Below, piece after piece: positions 1 through 6,248 of a stretch of 20,794 bases of DNA. The translations under genes and the position numbers were made by a program. Location: assembly GCA_934132775.1 (NCBI GenBank), contig CAKPAA010000021.1, positions 1 through 20,794 on the forward strand, in the 5' to 3' direction. The notes under the pieces were generated by a model, which worked only from the letters and a program-made list of their open reading frames with translations, was not told the DNA's origin and ran no database searches. Numbering within the stretch: the stretch's first letter is position 1; every line of letters begins with the position of its first letter. The stretch comes from an uncultured Clostridia bacterium. GTDB taxonomy: Bacteria; Bacillota; Clostridia; TANB77; UBA1234.

Positions 1-74
1 CGAACGGTATGCCGGAATTGTGGTGTGAGAGGTCGGAACTTTGAGAATAAAAAGCAAAGTTCCTCCTACTCGAT
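1..74 (+). mobile_element. 3' end of a group II intron (partial domain V and domain VI)
   Basis: The window opens inside what looks like the last part of a group II intron. After a GTGGTGTGAGAGG stretch (3' strand of domain V and linker) comes a hairpin in which GAG-AGG pairs with CCT-CTC and GGAACTTTG pairs with CAAAGTTCC. A single unpaired A (about position 68) is bulged between CCT and CTC, as expected for the lariat branch point. The intron would end at ...CTCGAT, seven bases from that A. No reverse transcriptase part is present because the window starts too late. The flanking T-rich sequence at 75-86 would be the 3' exon. The pairing is seen in the sequence; assignment to group II introns rests on remembered consensus of the 3' end. 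Confidence 0.72.
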
Positions 75-291
75 TGTTTTTTATTTATGAAACACTTCAT
101 TCTGTGCTATCACTACTATAAAAAACAGTGATATACATAAAATCTACTACTTTTTTTACAAAAGAAAGACTAAAAAGAAAAAATCTCTCGCATAAATTTT
201 AAAGTTTTTGCACAATTGAAAGATAGAAAAAAATTCATACATAACAAAACTAAGAATTTTGTTATTTCCTCATTATATAGAAAATTATACA
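75..291. other. AT-rich intergenic stretch without a gene
   Basis: No open frame with a ribosome binding site is visible on either strand. It contains one copy of the degenerate TATACATAAAA repeat (see 113-150), several A/T homopolymer runs, and a small AT-rich inverted repeat AACAAAACT...AATTTTGTT around 244-263. It separates the presumed intron end from the terminator of the next gene. Confidence 0.6.
113..150 (-). repeat. Degenerate intergenic repeat, copy A
   Basis: On the minus strand this reads AGTAGATTTTATGTATA followed by a T-rich stretch. It matches copy B (2389-2430), which has AGTAGACTTTTATGTATA, and more weakly copy C (5336-5385). All three copies are in intergenic DNA and in the same orientation. 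Function unknown; it could be the remnant of a small mobile repeat or a short regulatory motif. Confidence 0.35.
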
Positions 292-318
292 GAAAAAGCC
301 CCCTATTTCTAGGAAGCT
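292..318 (-). terminator. Rho-independent terminator of the 203-aa orphan gene
   Basis: On the minus strand AGCTTCCTA pairs with TAGGGGGCT (two G-U pairs) around a GAAA tetraloop and is followed by TTTTT. It lies about 25 bases downstream of the stop codon at 342-344. A second small inverted repeat, CCACTA-N4-TAGTGG (337-352), overlaps the stop codon itself. Confidence 0.8.
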
Positions 319-341
319 AAAATGGAGATTTTTATCCACTA

Positions 342-953
342 TTAGTAGTGGAAAGGATCGTTTCTATCAAGCCTCACCTCATTAGGCAACGCCCTCAAGC
401 GAGCAACCTCTTTGGGCGAGAGGTACGACAAATCGTCGTATTCCTCACTTTCCGAAACTCTCCGCACCATTTTGCAAAGAGTATTTCCCTGCTGCCGCAC
501 AGTGCGATTCAGCAGGCGCCACATTTTCTGCTTGTAGTACCGAGAATCAGGAGGCACAAACTTCCGGTCAAGCAGAGGATCGGTAGTAGTGAGCTCTGCG
601 TAACCCAACATCTTGAGTGCGATTCTATGATCGCGCTCAAGATGACGCCTGTCGCACTTACGCTTTTGAGAACGCGACTTACGTCGCTGGTATTTGCAGA
701 ACGTCAAACGTTCGCCATTCCGCACAGGCACATCAAATTCCTGCTCCTCGTCCATTTCATCGCGCTTGGCGATAAAATCCAGACTCCTGATGGAACGAAG
801 AGAGAAACACTTCCGATCACTCTCGCGCGAAAGATAGGTTTCAAACCCATCCACATCGTTCGAGAAGCGCTCGAACGACTTAAGCGACACGATATCGGAA
901 TCCCAACCCTTAGACTTTGCCTCTTCTTCCGTCATAACCTTAATGATGCACAT
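342..953 (-). CDS. Orphan hypothetical protein, 203 aa, GC-rich, basic centre
   Basis: I do not recognise this protein. It is soluble by appearance, with no signal peptide or membrane segment. It has an acidic N-terminal third, a strongly basic centre (residues about 88-110, rich in Arg/Lys, with CKYQRRKSRSQKRK) and an Arg-rich C-terminal half, which would suit nucleic acid or ribosome binding (inference only). The ATG at 953 is fixed by an ideal AGGAGG seven bases upstream. Transcription comes from a perfect consensus promoter (1023-1051) and stops at a clear terminator (292-318), so the gene is monocistronic. Base composition is near 50% GC against about 30% around it, and this also opens a long antisense frame that I regard as a shadow. 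The composition may mean recent transfer or selection for strong expression. Confidence 0.8.
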   Translation of the reverse strand: MCIIKVMTEEEAKSKGWDSDIVSLKSFERFSNDVDGFETYLSRESDRKCFSLRSIRSLDFIAKRDEMDEEQEFDVPVRNGERLTFCKYQRRKSRSQKRKCDRRHLERDHRIALKMLGYAELTTTDPLLDRKFVPPDSRYYKQKMWRLLNRTVRQQGNTLCKMVRRVSESEEYDDLSYLSPKEVARLRALPNEVRLDRNDPFHY

Positions 954-970
954 AATTCGTCCTCCTTTTA

Positions 971-991
971 TTTACCCAAATAATGGGTAAA
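971..991. promoter_or_regulatory. Perfect inverted repeat in the leader of the 203-aa gene
   Basis: TTTACCC and GGGTAAA flank a 7-base spacer, between the promoter's -10 (1023-1028) and the ribosome binding site. It could be a repressor operator or a leader hairpin that controls translation or mRNA stability. The 7-bp arms are exact; function is inference. Confidence 0.5.
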
Positions 992-1022
992 CGTCTAATA
1001 AATTATTTTTGAGACCGTTTTT

Positions 1023-1051
1023 ATTATACCTCATATTCAACATTATGTCAA
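1023..1051 (-). promoter_or_regulatory. Perfect sigma-A promoter of the 203-aa gene
   Basis: Read on the minus strand: TTGACA (1046-1051), a spacer of exactly 17 bases, then TATAAT (1023-1028). All twelve consensus bases match, which predicts very strong constitutive transcription of the orphan gene, perhaps damped by the inverted repeat at 971-991. Confidence 0.85.
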
Positions 1052-1118
1052 CGCATTACGGAATTTTATAAAGCCATAATAACGGCAATTAAATAATAAC
1101 ATTTTATTTCTATATTTT

Positions 1119-1148
1119 TTTACAACTTCACTTTTCTTATGATATACT
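1119..1148 (+). promoter_or_regulatory. Promoter of the Nudix gene
   Basis: TTTACA (1119-1124), 18-base spacer, TATACT (1143-1148). The predicted start of transcription leaves a leader of about 45 bases before the ATG at 1202. Confidence 0.6.
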
Positions 1149-1201
1149 TTTTATTGTAACTATAAGCAAATAATTTTTATATTGAAAGGACGAATTATTA
1201 T

Positions 1202-1597
1202 ATGAAAAATGAAAAATCTTGTGGCTGCATAATCATCGATAATGGGAAGGTCTTACTTGTTAAACAAACTGCTGGACATTGGGGATTTCCTAAGGGACAC
1301 GTTGAAACAAATGAAACTGAAATTGAAACTGCTATTAGAGAGACAAAAGAAGAAACTAATCTTTCTGTTGAGATAGTTAGTAATGCTAGATATACAATGG
1401 AATATGTTATTGATGAAGATATTCATAAAGAAGTGGTTTATTTCATTGCAAAGGAAACAACCAATAATGTAATTGCTCAAGAAAGTGAAATTAGTGATAT
1501 TAAATGGTTTTCTTTTAAAGAAGCTTTGGAAACAATAAGTTTCGATAATGCCAAAGCATTATTGAAAAAAGTGTTATCTGATTTAAAATTACTATAA
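1202..1597 (+). CDS. Nudix hydrolase, Ap4A-hydrolase-like
   Basis: A 131-aa single-domain Nudix hydrolase, the usual size for the family. The Nudix box runs from Gly32 to Leu54: G-x5-E38-x7-R46-E47-x2-E50-E51, the glutamates that hold the catalytic metal. The usual Gly near the end of the box is Asn53. The preceding GHWGFPKGHVE (residues 25-35) is typical of the bis(5'-nucleosyl)-tetraphosphatase (Ap4A hydrolase) branch, so removal of dinucleoside polyphosphates or other nucleoside diphosphate derivatives is likely; exact substrate cannot be read from sequence. A GAAAGGA motif lies about 11 bases before the ATG, a little far. The next gene follows 80 bases later on the same strand but has its own promoter. 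Confidence 0.9.
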   Translation: MKNEKSCGCIIIDNGKVLLVKQTAGHWGFPKGHVETNETEIETAIRETKEETNLSVEIVSNARYTMEYVIDEDIHKEVVYFIAKETTNNVIAQESEISDIKWFSFKEALETISFDNAKALLKKVLSDLKLL

Positions 1598-1611
1598 ATA
1601 AAAAAGACTTA

Positions 1612-1639
1612 TTGACTTAAATTAAAAAGTTGATAATAT
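1612..1639 (+). promoter_or_regulatory. Promoter of the DUF5662 gene
   Basis: TTGACT (1612-1617), 16-base spacer, TAATAT (1634-1639). It lies just downstream of the Nudix stop, so the DUF5662 gene can be transcribed independently as well as by read-through, since no terminator is seen between them. Confidence 0.55.
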
Positions 1640-1677
1640 ATGTTTCATTAAATAAAATTTTTAGGGAGATTATTAAA

Positions 1678-2232
1678 ATGTTATTAAGAAATTTTTTTGG
1701 TCATTTGACTACTGTTTTACAACATAAATGGCACGTTTTTAAGTTATGTTGCAGAGTTGGACTTGTTTGGCAAGGAATTATTCACGACATTTCTAAATTT
1801 TCATACACTGAATTTAGTGAGGGCGTTAAGTATTATCAGGGATATAGAAGTCCCATTAAAGCTTGCAAAGATGAAAATGGATATTCAAGAGCTTGGCTTC
1901 ATCATAAAGGAAGAAATAAACATCATTATCAATACTGGTACGACTATCAGACTAAAATTTCTACTCCAATAATTCCTTACAAATATGTGGCTGAAATGAT
2001 TTGTGACAATCTCGCCGCAGGTATTGTTTACCTTGGCAAAGACTGGACAAATGATTCTCAGCTTAAATATTGGAAAGAACGTGAAGGTGTTAATGCCATC
2101 TTGGCTCCTGAGATAAAAGCTGTACTCGATGAGGCCTTTGAACAAGTTGCAAAATATGGAATAAAAACTACCATTACTTCTAAAAATCTTAAAGCTATTT
2201 ATATCAAGCATTGCGGCAAACTTGTTAAATAG
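1678..2232 (+). CDS. DUF5662 family protein, 184 aa
   Basis: The sequence matches what I know of the DUF5662 family of Firmicutes: a histidine-rich protein with HDISKF near residue 37, EFSEGVKYY, RSPI, and WLHHKGRNKHHYQYW near residues 74-88. The many paired histidines and aspartates (HD, HH, NKHH) suggest a metal-binding, HD-like alpha-helical fold, perhaps a hydrolase, but no activity is established. An upstream in-frame ATG at 1630 exists. I chose ATG 1678 because AGGGAGA lies nine bases before it and the family homology begins there. It follows the Nudix gene and is closed by an AT-rich hairpin (2243-2276). Confidence 0.8.
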   Translation: MLLRNFFGHLTTVLQHKWHVFKLCCRVGLVWQGIIHDISKFSYTEFSEGVKYYQGYRSPIKACKDENGYSRAWLHHKGRNKHHYQYWYDYQTKISTPIIPYKYVAEMICDNLAAGIVYLGKDWTNDSQLKYWKEREGVNAILAPEIKAVLDEAFEQVAKYGIKTTITSKNLKAIYIKHCGKLVK

Positions 2233-2242
2233 CAAATCAAGT

Positions 2243-2276
2243 AATGAAAATATAGTATTTAATATTTCATTTTTTC
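2243..2276 (+). terminator. AT-rich terminator after the DUF5662 gene
   Basis: AATGAAA pairs with TTTCATT, with further A-T pairs inside, and the hairpin is followed by a run of T. The stem is weak in GC but placed 10 bases after the stop codon. Confidence 0.5.
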
Positions 2277-2333
2277 TTGCACTAGACACAAATATAATTA
2301 TGGAGCTTTTTATAGTCACTTTATTCTAAATAC

Positions 2334-2369
2334 AAAAACTGGCTATCTGATTTTAACTCAGGCAGCCAG
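2334..2369 (-). terminator. Terminator of the polA transcript
   Basis: On the minus strand CTGGCT-GC-CTGA / TCAG-AT-AGCCAG forms a stem with one internal mismatch loop and is followed by TTTTTG. It lies about 220 bases beyond the polA stop codon, leaving an unusually long 3' tail that contains repeat copy B and a possible 37-codon reading frame. Confidence 0.7.
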
Positions 2370-2388
2370 CTTAATTATAAATCTGTTT

Positions 2389-2430
2389 TTATACAATAAG
2401 AAAAGAAAACTCTATACATAAAAGTCTACT
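2389..2430 (-). repeat. Degenerate intergenic repeat, copy B
   Basis: On the plus strand: TATACAAT, about 12 purine-rich bases, then TATACATAAAA and TCTACTA. It shares both TATACAAT and TATACATAAAA blocks, in the same order and near-equal spacing, with copy C (5336-5385). The TATACATAAAA plus TCTACTA block is shared with copy A. Confidence 0.4.
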
Positions 2431-2502
2431 AAATTCATCACTTTCCCGTTGTGTAAAAAACTTTAATTTATGTTGAGATATCTTCATTTTTTCTTCAATC
2501 AT
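2389..2502 (-). CDS. Possible 37-aa small protein downstream of polA (uncertain)
   Basis: An open frame of 37 codons plus stop begins at ATG 2502 within the polA 3' tail. Its N-terminal part is charged (MIEEKMK...) and its C-terminal part hydrophobic (LLCIEFSFLIV). A purine stretch GGAAAAGG lies about 12 bases upstream, a weak ribosome binding site. The last third coincides with the repeat shared with 113-150 and 5336-5385, and those copies do not keep the frame open, so this may be chance. I do not recognise the peptide. Confidence 0.22.
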   Translation of the reverse strand: MIEEKMKISQHKLKFFTQRESDEFSRLLCIEFSFLIV

Positions 2503-2586
2503 ATACACTTGCGCCTTTTCCAACTTGCATTATCTGAAAAAGTGTACATATTTTAATTGTTTAAAATACAAAAATCATTTCTATAT

Positions 2587-5217
2587 TTAGTGTGCATCGT
2601 ACCACGTTTTTCCATAGTTTGCATCAACTTGCAAAGGAACTTTTAACTTAACTACATCTTGCATATTTCTTATTAGTAATTCTTTTACAGTTTCTAATTC
2701 TTCCTCTTTTGTTTCTATAACAAGCTCATCATGAACCTGTAAAATTAACTTCGATTCTAGTTTTCTTCTATCTAGCTCATTTTCTATATTTATCATTGCT
2801 ATTTTTATAATGTCTGCTGCTGTTCCCTGTATTGGTGCATTCATTGCAACTCTCTCGCCAAACTGTCTGACATTAAAGTTATTAGACTTTATTTCTGTCA
2901 CATATCTTCTTCTGCCCCAAAGTGTTTCTACGAAGCCTAATTCTTTGCAGCTTTTCACACTGTTTTCCATATATTCTTTTATTTTAGGATATTTTTCAAA
3001 ATATTTTTCTATATACTCCTTAGCTTTTTTGCGAGATGTTTTTATATTCGTTGCTAGTCCATAATCGCTTATTCCATATACTATTCCAAAATTTACTGCT
3101 TTCGCTTCTGTCCTCATCTGCTTTGTAACTTCTTCTATTGGAACGTTAAAAACTTGCGAAGCTGTAACCGAATGTATATCCACGCCTGATTTGAAAGCAT
3201 CTATCATTGTTTTATCGTCAGACATATGAGCAAGCACTCTAAGCTCAACCTGCGAGTAGTCCGCATCTAGTAATACAAAGCCCTCTCTTGCTATAAATAC
3301 TTTTCGTAGCTCACGACCTAATTCTGTTCTTATAGGTATGTTCTGCAAATTAGGTTCTGTACAACTTATTCTGCCTGTTGCAGTTACCGTTTGATTAAAT
3401 TTAGCATGTATTCTATGCGTTTCTGGATTTATAAGTCCTATCATTCCATCAACGTAAGTTGCTTTAAGCTTGCTCATTAACCTGTATTCCAAAATCTTAT
3501 CAATTATTGGATGTTCTGATGCTAATTTTTCTAAAACTTCACTATCTGTCGAATAGCCACTTTTTGTTTTCTTTATCACTGGTAAATTTAGTTTCTCAAA
3601 AAGCACTTCTCCTAATTGTTTTGGCGAATTCACGTTAAATTCAGTTCCTGCAAGCTCCCAAATCTCCTTTGACAAGCCCTCTACCTTTTTATTTAAATCT
3701 ATAGAATATTCTTTTAATATTTCGCTATCTACAAGTACACCTGTGTATTCCATATCTGCCAAGACTTTCATTAAAGGCATTTCTATTTCGTTAAATAATT
3801 TATATTCTTCTCTCTCTTTTAGTTGTTCTTCATACTTCTGTTTACTTTCAAAAATATATCTAGCATAATTACATACCTTCTCTTTTTGATCATCTTCTTG
3901 CTGCGCTTCATCAAAGCCATCAAATGTAATTTGAGTATTTTCTTTTTCCTCCTCTATCATAACATTTAAAGTTTCCAATATTAAATCGTTTAGCTTATAA
4001 GTTGCCTTCGCTGGATTTAATAAATACGCAGCAATTGTTAAATCAAACATCATATTCAGTGGAACTATGTCTTTCTTTTTTAATTTTAGATAATCATTTT
4101 TTTCGTCATAGCCTATTTTTAATACATTGTTACTAAATATATTTTTAAGTTCATCATCGGTCGGATTTTGTTTGTAATACGCCTTATCGTTTCCTAGATA
4201 AACCGCAATTTTGTTATCACTCCAATAATATGCAATTTCTTCTACGCCATCTAAATTAAGTGACGAAATATCAACTATTTCTAATGGTGTGTCAGACACC
4301 TTTACATTTTCAGTGGCATTGCTTTCTTTTAAATCAAGTTTTTCTATAAACGACTTTAATTGAAGTTTTAAAAACAAATTATATAGTTCATCGTTATTAA
4401 AGTTCTTCTTAGAAATTTCATCAATATTTATATCAATTGGAACTTCTCTATAAATTGTTCCTAGTTCTTTTGAAAGATATGCCAAATCTTTGTTAGCTAT
4501 TATTTTATCCTTTAGCTTGCCCTTTATACCATCCAGCTCTTCTCCCTCTTCTAAGGCTTCATAAATTGTATCTATGTTATGGTATTTTGTAATAAGTGAA
4601 AAAGCAGTCTTTTCACCAACTCCAGGCACACCTGGAATATTATCTGATGTATCTCCCATAAGGGCCTTTGTTTGAATAAATTCTTTTGGAATAATACCAA
4701 ACTTTTCATTAACAACCTCTGGTGTATAATCTGTGCTTTCTGTTTTACCCATTTTTGTTGTTGGAATTCTAACTGTTACTTTATCAGAAACAAGTTGAAG
4801 TGCATCTCTATCTCCTGTTAAAAGCAACACTTCAATATCGTTATCCTCTCCATATTTAGCCAAAGTTCCTAAAATATCGTCAGCTTCGTATCCCTCTATT
4901 TCCAATATTTTTATATTCATAGCTTTTAGAACCTCTTTAATTATAGGCATCTGCATACGAAGTTCATCAGGCATTCCTTTTCTAGTAGCCTTATATCCAT
5001 CATATTTTTTATGTCTAAACGTTGGAGCTTTCAAATCAAATGCCACACAAACATAATCAGGATTTTCATCATTTAATAGTTTTAACAATATTGACAAAAA
5101 GCCATATATAGCATTTGTATATATTCCATCTGATGTCATAAGCATTTTTGAATTCATAATTCCATAAAAGGCTCTATTCATTATACTGTTACCATCTATT
5201 GCAACCAATTTTTTCAT
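2587..5217 (-). CDS. polA: DNA polymerase I, without functional proofreading
   Basis: An 876-aa family A DNA polymerase for gap filling and Okazaki primer removal. Residues 1-290 form the 5' nuclease domain, with DGNSIMNRAFYG, GYEADD, TGDRDALQLV and the MGDTSDNIPGVPGVGEKTA helix-hairpin-helix. Residues about 310-480 are a 3'-5' exonuclease-like domain in which the D-x-E metal motif is missing (the matching place reads AYYWSDNKIAVYLG), so proofreading should be absent, as in Bacillus-type enzymes. The polymerase domain has motif A (DYSQVELR, near 654), motif B (KAVNFGIVYG, near 705) and motif C (QVHDE, near 828). The frame runs upstream to 5286, but ATG 5217 has AGAGAGG at the right distance and starts the conserved MKKLVAIDG. 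Confidence 0.96.
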   Translation of the reverse strand: MKKLVAIDGNSIMNRAFYGIMNSKMLMTSDGIYTNAIYGFLSILLKLLNDENPDYVCVAFDLKAPTFRHKKYDGYKATRKGMPDELRMQMPIIKEVLKAMNIKILEIEGYEADDILGTLAKYGEDNDIEVLLLTGDRDALQLVSDKVTVRIPTTKMGKTESTDYTPEVVNEKFGIIPKEFIQTKALMGDTSDNIPGVPGVGEKTAFSLITKYHNIDTIYEALEEGEELDGIKGKLKDKIIANKDLAYLSKELGTIYREVPIDINIDEISKKNFNNDELYNLFLKLQLKSFIEKLDLKESNATENVKVSDTPLEIVDISSLNLDGVEEIAYYWSDNKIAVYLGNDKAYYKQNPTDDELKNIFSNNVLKIGYDEKNDYLKLKKKDIVPLNMMFDLTIAAYLLNPAKATYKLNDLILETLNVMIEEEKENTQITFDGFDEAQQEDDQKEKVCNYARYIFESKQKYEEQLKEREEYKLFNEIEMPLMKVLADMEYTGVLVDSEILKEYSIDLNKKVEGLSKEIWELAGTEFNVNSPKQLGEVLFEKLNLPVIKKTKSGYSTDSEVLEKLASEHPIIDKILEYRLMSKLKATYVDGMIGLINPETHRIHAKFNQTVTATGRISCTEPNLQNIPIRTELGRELRKVFIAREGFVLLDADYSQVELRVLAHMSDDKTMIDAFKSGVDIHSVTASQVFNVPIEEVTKQMRTEAKAVNFGIVYGISDYGLATNIKTSRKKAKEYIEKYFEKYPKIKEYMENSVKSCKELGFVETLWGRRRYVTEIKSNNFNVRQFGERVAMNAPIQGTAADIIKIAMINIENELDRRKLESKLILQVHDELVIETKEEELETVKELLIRNMQDVVKLKVPLQVDANYGKTWYDAH

Positions 5218-5257
5218 AATTATATCCTCTCTATTCTTTTTCTTATAGTTTATACAC

Positions 5258-5266
5258 ATTATATCA
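5258..5266 (-). promoter_or_regulatory. Extended -10 promoter of polA
   Basis: On the minus strand TGATATAAT: a perfect TATAAT (5258-5263) preceded by the TGn extension. No good -35 is present at 16-18 bases, which is normal for extended -10 promoters. The leader to ATG 5217 is about 35 bases. Confidence 0.6.
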
Positions 5267-5335
5267 AAAAAATAGCATATTTCCACTATATTAAATTAGA
5301 AAGCCGAAATTATTTTATAACTAAATTAAAGTCTT

Positions 5336-5385
5336 CTATACAATGGAAAGAGAAAAATATACATAAAAATTATTTCATTCATTGT
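5336..5385 (-). repeat. Degenerate intergenic repeat, copy C
   Basis: Plus strand: TATACAAT, a purine-rich stretch, TATACATAAAA, then ATTCATT. It lies between the terminator of the 188-aa gene and the polA promoter. It matches copy B best (two exact blocks of 8 and 11 bases in the same order). Confidence 0.4.
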
Positions 5386-5441
5386 TTTGGTACTATATAA
5401 GTATAGAAATTTGATTATTCAAATTAAGTTTCCTATTGCAT

Positions 5442-5485
5442 AAAAAATACACCTCAAATATTAGTTTTACCCAATATTCAAGGTG
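5442..5485 (-). terminator. Terminator of the 188-aa orphan gene
   Basis: On the minus strand CACCTTGAATATT pairs over 13 positions (two G-U) with AATATTTGAGGTG around a 10-base loop and is followed by TATTTTTTA. It is preceded by a smaller hairpin (GCACA...TGTGTGC, about 5491-5510) just after the stop codon. Confidence 0.85.
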
Positions 5486-5517
5486 CATCGCACACACTAA
5501 TAAATGTGCTTCAAATT

Positions 5518-6084
5518 TTACTCGTCACCAAGCATAGATACCGAAGCTTTCAGCCACACTTCAAATTTGCGTTCAGTTGCCTCAAGTACCCTTTCAAACA
5601 TACTATCCCCTTTTTCAAAATTAGTGTTTTCTAAAAGAAAAATCAAAGCCTTAATGTATTCATACTCTCTAGAATAAAGAGACTCATTTTTCTTATTGTA
5701 TTCAACGGGTCTAATATACTTTTCTTTAAAGTCTTGGAAAATTTCGTTCAAATCGTTGTCATACAATGAAATTTCTTCCAAATTAGGCAAACGTTCTCTT
5801 AAAAGCCTCTGAAGTACTTTTATTCCGTACTTCTTCCAAATAACTTCGGAATCAGTTTCTCCTTCAAACTCTTCGTGTGCCTCTTTTGTTAATTTATCAA
5901 AATCGACAAAATAACAATACTCGGGAAGAGAATCAGGATTCCTAAGAATCACTTTGTCCTTAGGACTTGTCAGAAGAAATATGACAAGACTTACAACATC
6001 ATCCAACGAAAATCTACCATCTTTGGCTGTTACAACTATCATTGGACTCTTATCATCGTATTGCCGGGTAACTGCGATTGACAT
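5518..6084 (-). CDS. Orphan hypothetical protein, 188 aa
   Basis: I do not recognise this protein. It looks like a soluble alpha/beta protein: an N-terminal beta-rich start (MSIAVTRQ...PMIVVTAKDGRFS), a hydrophobic helix (DDVVSLVIFLLTS, residues about 28-40), then a charged, helical remainder. It has no signal peptide, clear catalytic motif or cysteine cluster. The ATG is supported by AAGGAGG ten bases upstream. A strong promoter (TTGACA-17-TAAAAT, 6123-6151) and a strong terminator make it monocistronic. With the 203-aa and 231-aa genes it forms a set of three solitary, strongly expressed, GC-richer genes of unknown function in this window. They are not similar to one another in sequence. 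Confidence 0.75.
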   Translation of the reverse strand: MSIAVTRQYDDKSPMIVVTAKDGRFSLDDVVSLVIFLLTSPKDKVILRNPDSLPEYCYFVDFDKLTKEAHEEFEGETDSEVIWKKYGIKVLQRLLRERLPNLEEISLYDNDLNEIFQDFKEKYIRPVEYNKKNESLYSREYEYIKALIFLLENTNFEKGDSMFERVLEATERKFEVWLKASVSMLGDE

Positions 6085-6122
6085 AGAATCAATCCTCCTT
6101 ATAAAAGTTATTTTTCGTAAAG

Positions 6123-6151
6123 ATTTTACTATGATTTTATGTAAATGTCAA
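6123..6151 (-). promoter_or_regulatory. Promoter of the 188-aa orphan gene
   Basis: Minus strand TTGACA (6146-6151), exactly 17-base spacer, TAAAAT (6123-6128): one mismatch from perfect consensus. Confidence 0.8.
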
Positions 6152-6248
6152 TCAAAAATACTATTTATATACTGAAATGTTATCCACTGCTTTTTAGTTC
6201 CATTATAAATTTTAGTAACGTTTTTTTATCTCAATCATATCATTACTC

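Noticed and set aside
348..983. Long plus-strand open frame (211 codons) opposite the 203-aa gene
   Set aside because: It opens at GTG without a ribosome binding site and exists because the real minus-strand gene is GC-rich and stop-poor on its complement. The minus-strand gene has the perfect promoter, ribosome site and terminator.
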